Below are positions 6,180-12,555 of a stretch of DNA of 12,555 bases, in pieces; position 1 is the stretch's first letter, and each line of letters starts with the position of its first letter. Below the pieces are notes generated by a model. That model was not told where the DNA came from. It worked only from the letters and a program-made list of their open reading frames with translations, and ran no database searches. This stretch comes from CAJQND01 sp051010055 (GTDB lineage Bacteria; Pseudomonadota; Alphaproteobacteria; Rhizobiales; CAJQND01): NCBI GenBank assembly GCA_051010055.1, contig JBPCVY010000020.1, forward strand, positions 1 through 12,555. The letters run 5' to 3'. A program made the position numbers and the translations under genes.

Positions 6180-7177
6180 GCCGCACTCTCCTCCTTGCCG
6201 GGATGGTTGCGCGGCACGCCTTTTGCTAGTGGATAATGGCACAGGGCCCGGCCAAGACTTCTGCCGGCGCGCGGTGGTTGCTCGGCACGGCACAAATCGG
6301 TTACGAACCCGCAGCGGGGCGAGAACAAGCAGCCCATAGGCCGGTCGAATTGCCCTGGAACAACCCCTGGAATGGACGGCAGGTGCTTGTCTGTCGCCCG
6401 TTCTGGCAGGGCTGCCAAAAGCGCTGCAGTATAGGGGTGATGGGGATCAGCAAAAAGACCCTTCACATTCTGGGTCTCCACCTGCTGGCCGGTATACTGC
6501 ACCACAACCCGTTCAGCCGTTTCGGCGACAACGCCCATATCGTGGGTGATCAGCACCAGCGCCATGCCATTTTCTTTCTGCAGGGATTTCATGAGATCGA
6601 GAATTTGCGCTTGAATGGTCACATCCAAAGCGGTTGTTGGTTCATCGGCGATTAAAAGTTTGGGCCGGCAGGCGGTGGCCATGGCAATCATAACGCGCTG
6701 GTTCATGCCACCCGATAGCTGGTGCGGGAAGGCGGAAAGACGCTTTTCCGGCTCGGGGATACCTACCGAATCCAAAAGCTGAATCGCCCTTGCCTTGCGC
6801 TGTGCCCGGCTCATGTCCAAATGGGCCTTGAGGGCTTCGGTAAGTTGGAACCCGACCGTGAAGCACGGATTAAGGCTGGTCATGGGCTCTTGAAAAATCA
6901 TCGCCATGTCTTTGCCGATAATGCCGCGGCGCTGCTTGCCCGTGAGGTTCATCAGGTTCGTTCGGTCAAATTCCAGCCTGTCTGCCGTAATGGTGGCTGT
7001 CCACGGCAAAAGCCCCATAACCGCAAGCATGGAAACAGATTTGCCGGAACCGGATTCGCCAACAATTGCCACGACCTCGTCTGCATCAATGCTGAGTGAT
7101 ACATTGTCCACCGCGCGGAACGGCCCGTGCGCTGTTGCGAACTCAACGGTCAGATTTTGCACTTCCAAAAGAGCCAT
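6176..7177 (-). CDS. dppD: Dipeptide ABC transporter ATP-binding protein DppD
   Basis: Cytoplasmic ATPase partner of DppF, 333 residues. Walker A GESGSGKS (40-47), Q-loop Gln96 in IFQEP, signature LSGGMNQRVMIAMA (154-167), Walker B LLIADEP (174-180), H-loop His212. The C-terminal peptide-transporter domain starts near PHHPYT (about 245) and carries Cys283, Cys289, Cys296 and Cys313 in CLFSPRC-type spacing, the likely iron-sulfur ligands. Two ATGs lie in tandem, at 7180 and 7177. The second is 5 bases from AGGAGG and the first only 2, so I prefer 7177; the first would give the ATGA overlap with the dppC stop. Either way initiation is coupled to the end of dppC. Confidence 0.94.
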   Translation of the reverse strand: MALLEVQNLTVEFATAHGPFRAVDNVSLSIDADEVVAIVGESGSGKSVSMLAVMGLLPWTATITADRLEFDRTNLMNLTGKQRRGIIGKDMAMIFQEPMTSLNPCFTVGFQLTEALKAHLDMSRAQRKARAIQLLDSVGIPEPEKRLSAFPHQLSGGMNQRVMIAMATACRPKLLIADEPTTALDVTIQAQILDLMKSLQKENGMALVLITHDMGVVAETAERVVVQYTGQQVETQNVKGLFADPHHPYTAALLAALPERATDKHLPSIPGVVPGQFDRPMGCLFSPRCGFVTDLCRAEQPPRAGRSLGRALCHYPLAKGVPRNHPGKEESAA

Positions 7178-8091
7178 CATGACCTCCTGAGCTTGGGATC
7201 AAGCGCATCACGCAAGCCATCACCCATCAAGTTGATCGCCAAGACCGTGAGCAAAATGGCAATGCCCGGGAATGTCACCACCCACCATGCAGAAAGGATA
7301 AACTCACGCGCCTCAGCCAGCATTGTTCCCCATTCAGGGGTTGGCGGCTGGGCGCCCATGCCAAGAAAACCAAGGGCGGCCGCATCAAGGATAGCGGTTG
7401 AAAAAGAAAGCGCTGCCTGCACGATGAGCGGGGCCATGCAATTGGGCAGCACGGTTGAGAACATGAGCCGTGGAGTTCGCACACCGGCAACTTTTGAGGC
7501 GGTAACATAGTCTTTCGACAACTCGCCCATCACCGCAGCGCGCGTCAAACGCACATAGTGTGGCTGCTGGATAAGGGCAATGGCGATCATTGCGTTCGTA
7601 AGGCCAGGGCCCAGAACCGCCACCAGAACCAACGCCAATAACAGGCTGGGGAAGGCGAGTATAACATCCATGGCGCGCATGATGATGGTTTCAACCCAGC
7701 CCTTGAAGAAGCCGGCCAGCAGGCCAAACAAAATGCCGGTGATGAGTGATAACGACACCACCACGCAGCCGATAAACAGCGAAAAGCGTGAACCGTAAAT
7801 GAGCCGGGAAAGCATATCTCGGCCCACCGCATCAGTGCCCAGAACATACCGCCAATCGCCACCTTCCTGCCAGGCTGGCGGCAACAAGAGCGCATCGCGG
7901 TATTGATGGATTGGATCGTGAGGCGCCACCACATCGGCCAGAATTGCAACGACGATGACGAACACAAAGAAGTAAAGGCCGATTACCGCGCCGCGATTTT
8001 CCCGGAAGTAGCTCCAGAATTCAGCAAGCAACGCCACGCGCCCGCCCTTGCGGGTATCGAAGGTTTCGCTGTGTAAAGTAGTTTCAGCCAT
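7177..8091 (-). CDS. dppC: Dipeptide ABC transporter permease DppC
   Basis: Inner-membrane permease subunit of 304 residues forming the channel with DppB. A cytoplasmic N-terminal segment (1-33) with the OppC-type FWSYFRENRGA stretch precedes about six membrane segments (roughly 34-53, 100-127, 144-173 as two, 219-245, 268-290). A large periplasmic loop contains PPAWQEGG and LGTDAVGRD. The EAA coupling loop, which contacts the ATPases, lies around 193-217 (DYVTASKVAG and following). The end, NLMGDGLRDALDPKLR, closely matches my recollection of E. coli DppC. The start follows AAGGTAG and sits three bases after the dppB stop; the stop is overlapped by dppD. Confidence 0.95.
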   Translation of the reverse strand: MAETTLHSETFDTRKGGRVALLAEFWSYFRENRGAVIGLYFFVFVIVVAILADVVAPHDPIHQYRDALLLPPAWQEGGDWRYVLGTDAVGRDMLSRLIYGSRFSLFIGCVVVSLSLITGILFGLLAGFFKGWVETIIMRAMDVILAFPSLLLALVLVAVLGPGLTNAMIAIALIQQPHYVRLTRAAVMGELSKDYVTASKVAGVRTPRLMFSTVLPNCMAPLIVQAALSFSTAILDAAALGFLGMGAQPPTPEWGTMLAEAREFILSAWWVVTFPGIAILLTVLAINLMGDGLRDALDPKLRRS

Positions 8092-8094
8092 TTT

Positions 8095-9105
8095 CTACCT
8101 TGTATGCCTGATGCGCGGATTGATGAGCCCATAGAGCACATCGACAATCAGATTAACGATCATGACGATTGCAGCGATGAGAAGCAGGCCGCCTTGCACT
8201 GAGGGGTAATCGCGCCGGAAAATGGAATCGACCATCCATTTTCCAATGCCGGGCCAAGAAAAAATCGTCTCTGTCAGAATGGCGCCGGCAAACAGCACGC
8301 CCACCTGAAGGCCCACCACTGTGATCACCGGAATCAAGGCATTGCGCAATGCATGCAACCCGACAACCCGGGAGACGGCCAATCCTTTGGCGCGGGCGGT
8401 GCGCACATAATCCTCACCCAGCACTTCCAGCATGGCGGAACGGGTTTGCCGGGCAATCACCGCCAAAGGAATAGTGCCGAGAACAATGGTCGGCAGCACG
8501 AGATGGCTTACGGCTGATTTGAACGCACCTTTTTCGCCTGACAAAAGACTGTCAATAAGCATGAACCCCGTGACAGGTTCGAAGAAATAGATAAGCGAAA
8601 TCCGCCCCGAGACTGGTGTTAACTGCAAAATGCCGGAAAAGAAAATGATGAGCAGCAAGCCCCACCAGAAAATCGGCATTGAATAGCCGACAAGCGCTGT
8701 TGTCATCACGGTGTGATCGAACGCTGAGCCCCGGCGCACCGCAGCAATGGTGCCGGCAGGGATGCCAATCGCAACGGCAAAGATAATCGCGCAAATGGAC
8801 AGTTCCACCGTTGCCGGAAAAAGGGTGAAGAACTCATCCCATACCGGCTGCTTGGTAATGAGCGACTGGCCGAGATTACCTTGCAATAAATCCTGCATAT
8901 AGGTGAGGTATTGCTTCCACAATGCTTGATCGAAACCAAACTCGGCCATCAGTTTTTCGTACCGTTCAGGGGTAATGCCCCGTTCGCCAGCCATGAGCAA
9001 AACCGGGTCGCCCGGCAGCAAGCGGATAAAGCTGAAGGCAACGATCGTCACGCCAATAAATGTCGGGATAAGAAGTCCCAGCCGGGTGAGGAAGAACCGT
9101 ATCAT
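8095..9105 (-). CDS. dppB: Dipeptide ABC transporter permease DppB
   Basis: Inner-membrane permease of 336 residues (E. coli DppB is about 339), partner of DppC. The N terminus (RLGLLIPTFIGVT, then LLPGDPV and MAGERGITPER) is diagnostic for DppB. Membrane segments lie near 8-30, 100-122, 134-160, 200-220, 258-278 and 306-328. The EAA loop reads GEDYVRTARAKGL at about 230-242, and the protein ends in GLINPRIRH. The ATG at 9105 has only a weak purine-rich site (AGGGGG, 9 bases upstream). That and the 91-base gap from dppA fit lower expression of the permeases than of the binding protein. Confidence 0.95.
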   Translation of the reverse strand: MIRFFLTRLGLLIPTFIGVTIVAFSFIRLLPGDPVLLMAGERGITPERYEKLMAEFGFDQALWKQYLTYMQDLLQGNLGQSLITKQPVWDEFFTLFPATVELSICAIIFAVAIGIPAGTIAAVRRGSAFDHTVMTTALVGYSMPIFWWGLLLIIFFSGILQLTPVSGRISLIYFFEPVTGFMLIDSLLSGEKGAFKSAVSHLVLPTIVLGTIPLAVIARQTRSAMLEVLGEDYVRTARAKGLAVSRVVGLHALRNALIPVITVVGLQVGVLFAGAILTETIFSWPGIGKWMVDSIFRRDYPSVQGGLLLIAAIVMIVNLIVDVLYGLINPRIRHTR

Positions 9106-9163
9106 CAGACCCAGCCCCCTTGGTCGACATGCGTTGCGAAGTCAAAAATCAACATAATGAAAT

Positions 9164-9188
9164 AGGGGCGGCCAATTTGACCGCCCCT
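9164..9188 (-). promoter_or_regulatory. Intercistronic hairpin between dppA and dppB
   Basis: AGGGGCGG (9164-9171) pairs perfectly with CCGCCCCT (9181-9188) around a 9-base loop, 8 bases after the dppA stop codon. On the minus strand it is followed by a T-rich but interrupted stretch (ATTTCATTATG), not a clean T-tract. It is better read as a partial terminator or an RNA-stabilising 3' hairpin that raises dppA transcript over dppBCDF than as a full terminator. No promoter for dppB is obvious in the remaining 58 bases. Confidence 0.65.
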
Positions 9189-9196
9189 TTGCCTGA

Positions 9197-10801
9197 TTAT
9201 TCAGCGATATCAACGCCGTAGAAGATGTGGCCGCCGAACGGATCGATCTTGAAGCCGGAAACTTCCTTGCGTACCGGCTTGAACACGATCGAGTGCGCGA
9301 TGGTCGCCCACGGAGCCTGCTCCTTGAAGACCATTTGAGCTTGTTCATAAAGCTTGGTGCGTTCGTCCGTATCAGACGTCACCTTCGCTTTTTGAATCAG
9401 GTCTTCGAAAGGCTCGTGACAGAAGTTGGCCCGGTTAGAACCGCCAACGCCCGAACAGCCGAGCAGCACGGCGAGGAAGTTGTCCGGATCGCCATTGTCA
9501 CCGGTCCAGCCGAGAAGAACCGCACCGTCGCGGTCTTTCGCCTTCGAGCGCTTGAGATATTCACCCCATTCGTATGAGACGATTTCCACTTCAACGCCAA
9601 TCTTCTTGAAGTCTTCCTGAATGAGCTCAGCCATGCGCCGCGCATTCGGGTTGTATGGCCGTTGCACCGGCATTGCCCACACTTTCATCTTCAAGTCCTT
9701 GACGCCTGCTGCTTCAAGCATTTTCTTGGCGCCTTCGGGATCATACGGATCATCCGTCACCGCATCATTGTAAGACCAGATTGTCGGCGGGATTGGGTTT
9801 TTGGCAACCTTGCCCGCACCCTGGAACACGGCATCAAGAATGGCCTGCTTGTTGATGGCCATGTTGAGCGCCTTGCGCACTTCCGGCTTATCAAACGGGG
9901 CCACCATGGTGTTGTAGGCCAGATAGCCGACGTTCAGGCCTTCCTGTTGCATCAGGTTGATGTCTTCGTCCTTGCCCATTGCTTCAAGATCGGCCGGGTT
10001 CGGATAAGGCATCACATGGCATTCCTTGGCTTTCAGCTTCTGATAGCGCACGGACGGATCCTGCGTAATCGCAAACACAAGATTGTCGATCGGCGCCTTG
10101 CCATCCCAGTAACCTGGATGGGCCTTATAGCGGATCACCGCGTCTTTCTGATAAGCGACGAACTGGAACGGACCGGTGCCGACAGGCGCTTGGTTCATCA
10201 TGTCCATCTTGCCGTCTTTGGCGAGCTTGTCTGCATATTCAGCAGACTGCATAGAAGCGAAATCCATCGCCAGATTGGCAATCATTGGTGCTTCTGGACG
10301 ATTAAGCACAAATTTTACCGTGTGATCGTCAACCTTCACCACATCCTTCAACAGTGCTGGCATGTCCATGCCGGCAAAATATTCCCAGGCGCCGCCTGAG
10401 ACATATTTGTGATAGGGGTGGTCTTCCTTCAGCTGACGCAGGAACGTGAACACCACATCATCTGCATTGAAGTCGCGCGATGGCGTGAAGTCTTTGCTGG
10501 TGTGGAACTTTACGCCCTTGCGAAGTTTGAACGTATATTCCTTGCCATCATCAGATACGGTCCAGCTTTCGGCCAGGGCCGGCGCGATTTCGGTCGTACC
10601 CGGTTTGAATTCCACCAGCTTGTTGTATATCTGCCGCGATGATGCATCGAAGGTGGTGCCGGCGGTATAAAGCGCCGGGTCAAAACCTTCCGGTGAACCT
10701 TCCGAGCAGAAGACAAGAGTTTTTGCATTGGCGGCCGTTGCGGTCAGCGCCATCAATGACGCGCCAAGCGCAAAGCCAACCAGTTTTCGTGAAATACTCA
10801 T
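9197..10801 (-). CDS. dppA: Periplasmic dipeptide-binding protein DppA
   Basis: Periplasmic solute-binding protein of 534 residues (E. coli DppA 535), SBP family 5, delivering dipeptides to DppBC. Residues 1-26 form a Sec signal peptide ending ANA before Lys27. The mature start KTLVFCSEGSPEGFDP is the DppA hallmark. AMPVQRPYNPNARRMAE (376-392) and GWTGDNGDPDNF (431-442) hold Arg381 and Asp435, which I equate from memory with the peptide-terminus-binding Arg355 and Asp408 of E. coli mature DppA. Cysteines 32/261 and 449/461 would form the two conserved disulfides. The ATG at 10801 is preferred: it follows GGGAGAGG and gives a normal signal peptide. In-frame ATGs at 10828 and 10909 would put charged or non-signal residues in front. 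First gene of the dpp operon. E. coli DppA also passes haem; that cannot be judged here. Confidence 0.96.
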   Translation of the reverse strand: MSISRKLVGFALGASLMALTATAANAKTLVFCSEGSPEGFDPALYTAGTTFDASSRQIYNKLVEFKPGTTEIAPALAESWTVSDDGKEYTFKLRKGVKFHTSKDFTPSRDFNADDVVFTFLRQLKEDHPYHKYVSGGAWEYFAGMDMPALLKDVVKVDDHTVKFVLNRPEAPMIANLAMDFASMQSAEYADKLAKDGKMDMMNQAPVGTGPFQFVAYQKDAVIRYKAHPGYWDGKAPIDNLVFAITQDPSVRYQKLKAKECHVMPYPNPADLEAMGKDEDINLMQQEGLNVGYLAYNTMVAPFDKPEVRKALNMAINKQAILDAVFQGAGKVAKNPIPPTIWSYNDAVTDDPYDPEGAKKMLEAAGVKDLKMKVWAMPVQRPYNPNARRMAELIQEDFKKIGVEVEIVSYEWGEYLKRSKAKDRDGAVLLGWTGDNGDPDNFLAVLLGCSGVGGSNRANFCHEPFEDLIQKAKVTSDTDERTKLYEQAQMVFKEQAPWATIAHSIVFKPVRKEVSGFKIDPFGGHIFYGVDIAE

Positions 10802-10923
10802 TACTTCCCTCTCCCTGTTTTTTTTCATGAGCAACTCGCTTTGAATGCGCGAGCATGGTGCTAATGTACAACAATTGACGCACAATGGAATAACAGACTG
10901 CGCAAGCATTTAAATGGGAGCGC
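10802..10923 (-). other. dppA upstream region, no clear promoter
   Basis: These 122 bases separate the DauA-like gene from dppA on the same strand. I see no terminator after the upstream gene and no confident -35/-10 pair, only AT-rich patches (ATTTAAAT, CAATTG) and a short CTCGC/GCGAG hairpin (10835-10839 with 10849-10853) in the probable leader. Co-transcription with the oxidoreductase is possible, as is a promoter too weak to recognise. Confidence 0.35.
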
Positions 10924-12039
10924 TCATTCCTCAAAACGGTTGGGATTCAGGGCGCTATGGCACACGCCGAATGATTCAATTTCCGCTGGTACAGGCTGGT
11001 TCTTTAACAGCGCAGCAGCCGTTTGCGAGAGCGCAGGAGATGTCTGGATGCCATAGCCGCCCTGGCCAACCAGCCAGAAAAACCCTTCCGCTTCCCTATC
11101 GTACCCAACAACCGGATTGCCATCGGGCGGAAACGTGCGCAGGCCCGCCCAGGTGTGGTTCACCCTCGTCACCTCCACATCGACAAGTTTCTGGAACTGG
11201 TCGATGGCCTCGGCGATGGTGATATCTTCGGCCCAGGCATCATGCGGCTCAACGGGGGTTTCATCTGCAGGCGAAACGATTAACTGTCCGCTCGAAGGCT
11301 TGAAGTAAACGGTTTCAGCAGCATCGATCGTAAGCGGCCAAGCGCTGGCATTTACCTCGTCAGGCAATGGAACAAGGGCAGCCGAACGCCTCTTTGGAAC
11401 CAACCCAACAGGTTCGACGCCAGCTAGCTGAGCAACCACATCCCCCCACGCACCAGCCGCATTGACGATAACTGGTGCAGAGAATTCCCCTGCCGGTGTA
11501 CCAATCTTCCAGGCTCCATCATATGCGAGGGTTCCAACCCGGGCCGAACACACCAGCTTTCCGTCTGCATGGCGAAAAGTGCGTAAAAATCCCTGGAGCA
11601 GCGCATCCACATCAATTTCCTGCGCGGTATCGTCGTGAAGACCGCCGATGACATGCACAGCCCTCACCAGCGGCACCAGGGCGGCAACTTCTAGAGGATT
11701 TAGTTCGTGCAGATGAGGTGCAATTTCGGCCTGTTCAGCCAACAGCTCTTCTTGCCCGTCCAAGGCGACGATGAGTTCGCCGCGAGGGCTCAAAATGTCA
11801 GCTTGCGAAAATCCATCAGGTCGGTTCTGAAAGAATGCGCCGCTTGCCTTGGTAAGTGCCCGGATTTCAGGGGGGCCATATTCCGGCACCCACATGGCCG
11901 CGGAACGGCCCGTGGAATGATAACCGGGCGCATCTTCGGCCTCCAAAATGATGACCGAAAACTCGTCTGCAAGACGCATTGCGACACTGGCACCGGCAAT
12001 GCCTGCGCCAATCACCACAATGTCTGCGGTTTCACCCAT
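10924..12039 (-). CDS. DauA-like FAD-dependent D-amino-acid dehydrogenase (DAO family)
   Basis: Flavoenzyme of 371 residues predicted to oxidise a D-amino acid to the 2-oxo acid and ammonia. The N-terminal Rossmann motif GAGIAGA (11-17) binds FAD, with Glu33 closing the second strand to hold the ribose. GYHSTGRSAA (39-48), VPKRRSA (214-220), HTWAGLR (295-301) and GQGGYGIQTSPA (325-336) follow the Pseudomonas D-arginine dehydrogenase DauA nearly along its whole length. From memory, DauA Tyr53, Glu87, Tyr249 and Arg305 correspond to Tyr54, Glu88, Tyr245 and Arg301, but its active-site His48 appears to be Met49 here (AAMWVPEYG). Either the substrate range differs from D-Arg/D-Lys or another residue takes over. 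The gene lies immediately upstream of dppA on the same strand, suggesting use of amino acids freed from imported peptides. The start at 12039 places the Rossmann motif at the usual distance; its ribosome-binding site (AGCGGA) is weak. Other DAO-family activities, such as glycine/sarcosine oxidase-like, remain possible. Confidence 0.85.
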   Translation of the reverse strand: MGETADIVVIGAGIAGASVAMRLADEFSVIILEAEDAPGYHSTGRSAAMWVPEYGPPEIRALTKASGAFFQNRPDGFSQADILSPRGELIVALDGQEELLAEQAEIAPHLHELNPLEVAALVPLVRAVHVIGGLHDDTAQEIDVDALLQGFLRTFRHADGKLVCSARVGTLAYDGAWKIGTPAGEFSAPVIVNAAGAWGDVVAQLAGVEPVGLVPKRRSAALVPLPDEVNASAWPLTIDAAETVYFKPSSGQLIVSPADETPVEPHDAWAEDITIAEAIDQFQKLVDVEVTRVNHTWAGLRTFPPDGNPVVGYDREAEGFFWLVGQGGYGIQTSPALSQTAAALLKNQPVPAEIESFGVCHSALNPNRFEE

Positions 12040-12100
12040 TGAAAATTCCGCTCTAAAATTCTTGATGTTCGTCTAATGTGCCTGAGCTGGAGAAAATGTC

Positions 12101-12555
12101 ATGCAGAAAATTCTGGGCGGAGTCATCGCATTTCTGATGTTCGCCAGCCTGGCGTGGGCAGAAGAAGCTTTGCCCATATTCGACGGGCATATGCATTACT
12201 CGCAAAATTCGTGGGATACCCTGTCTCTGGAAGAGGTGCGCGCCAGGATGGACAAGGCGAATGTGCCCTGGGCGTTGGTTTCTTCCTCACCGGATGCGGG
12301 CACCTTGCAGCTCAAGGCGCTCATGCCGGAGCGCATCATCGCCGAGCTGCGGCCTTATCATGGTCTTGTCACCGCATCCAACTGGACGCAAGCGCCCGGC
12401 ATTGCCGATTATCTCGCCCGGCGGCTTGAAATCCAGAAATATGCAGGCATCGGCGAGTTTCATCTTTATGGGCCAGACGAGTACGACCCGAAACTTCTGG
12501 GCCGCATTGCAGCTCTCGCAGTAAAACACGGCATATTGCTCCATGTTCATTCCGG
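12101..12555 (+). CDS. Exported TIM-barrel amidohydrolase, 3' end outside window
   Basis: First 151 codons of a metal-dependent hydrolase of the amidohydrolase superfamily (probably the Amidohydrolase_2 branch). Residues 1-20 are a hydrophobic Sec signal peptide ending AWA before Glu21, so the enzyme is periplasmic or secreted. The mature part begins at once with PIFDGHMHYS, giving the strand-1 HxH metal ligands His30 and His32. GIGEFHLYG (Glu119) and LLHVHS (His148, His150) look like strand-end motifs. GGAG lies about 9 bases before the ATG at 12101. It is divergent from the DauA-like gene across 61 bases, where I recognise no promoter. The rest of the barrel, including the late catalytic Asp, is beyond the window, so neither substrate nor metal number can be stated. 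Confidence 0.82.
   Translation, partial: MQKILGGVIAFLMFASLAWAEEALPIFDGHMHYSQNSWDTLSLEEVRARMDKANVPWALVSSSPDAGTLQLKALMPERIIAELRPYHGLVTASNWTQAPGIADYLARRLEIQKYAGIGEFHLYGPDEYDPKLLGRIAALAVKHGILLHVHS

Noticed and set aside
6180..6293. 38-residue N-terminal extension of DppF
   Set aside because: It overlaps dppD fully. The ATGA junction with an AAGGAGGA site at 6179 is far more convincing.
9662..10399. 245-codon plus-strand frame opposite dppA
   Set aside because: DppA is unmistakable on the minus strand. This frame looks like a GC-bias shadow, with no ribosome-binding site or known motif.
10802..10909. Longer DppA starts at 10828 and 10909
   Set aside because: They add a cysteine-rich or highly charged stretch ahead of the signal peptide and lack a good ribosome-binding site.
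1..12555. tRNA, rRNA, CRISPR, transposase, phage or toxin-antitoxin elements
   Set aside because: None found: no direct-repeat arrays, no cloverleaf-like sequences, no recombinase motifs. The small intergenic spaces leave little room for them.

Overview
The window looks like a chromosomal segment of an alphaproteobacterium, probably one of the marine or soil Hyphomicrobiales-like lineages. The evidence is a moderately high GC content, a dipeptide ABC operon packed with 1-4 base overlaps, and a protein that appears to join LplT-, PlsC- and Aas-type domains. The genus cannot be fixed from the sequence alone. I see no RNA genes, insertion sequences, CRISPR arrays, phage genes or attachment sites, and no gene-free stretch longer than about 190 bases.

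Layout, left to right. (1) 1-1999 (-): the first 666 codons of a large membrane protein, an MFS lysophospholipid-flippase-like domain fused to a PlsC acyltransferase, cut off by the window edge as it enters a probable acyl-ACP/CoA ligase domain. A perfect 17-base palindrome fills the spacer of its putative promoter. (2) 2072-3755 (-): a two-gene unit, an enoyl-CoA hydratase followed after one base by a fluoroacetate/haloacetate dehalogenase-family hydrolase with all key catalytic positions. (3) 3937-4422 (+): a single exported fasciclin (FAS1) protein with its own strong terminator. (4) 4496-10801 (-): a complete dppABCDF dipeptide transporter operon with a HAD-family phosphatase overlapping the end of dppF; a hairpin separates dppA from dppB. 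(5) 10924-12039 (-): a FAD-dependent oxidoreductase closely resembling Pseudomonas D-arginine dehydrogenase (DauA), directly upstream of dppA. (6) 12101-12555 (+): the start of an exported TIM-barrel amidohydrolase, divergent from the oxidoreductase and cut off by the right edge.

How the genes fit together. The right half reads as peptide and amino-acid scavenging: DppA captures dipeptides in the periplasm, DppBC with DppDF import them, and the DauA-like enzyme could oxidise D-amino acids released from them, for example from peptidoglycan or D-amino-acid-containing peptides. The left half concerns acyl chains: crotonase chemistry on acyl-CoA, a dehalogenase-like hydrolase coupled to it, and an envelope lysophospholipid salvage protein.

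I did not find a clearly new system. The points most worth a second look are the palindrome in the promoter of the LplT-PlsC gene, the coupling of a crotonase to a haloacetate-dehalogenase homologue, and the DauA homologue in which a catalytic-site histidine appears to be methionine.
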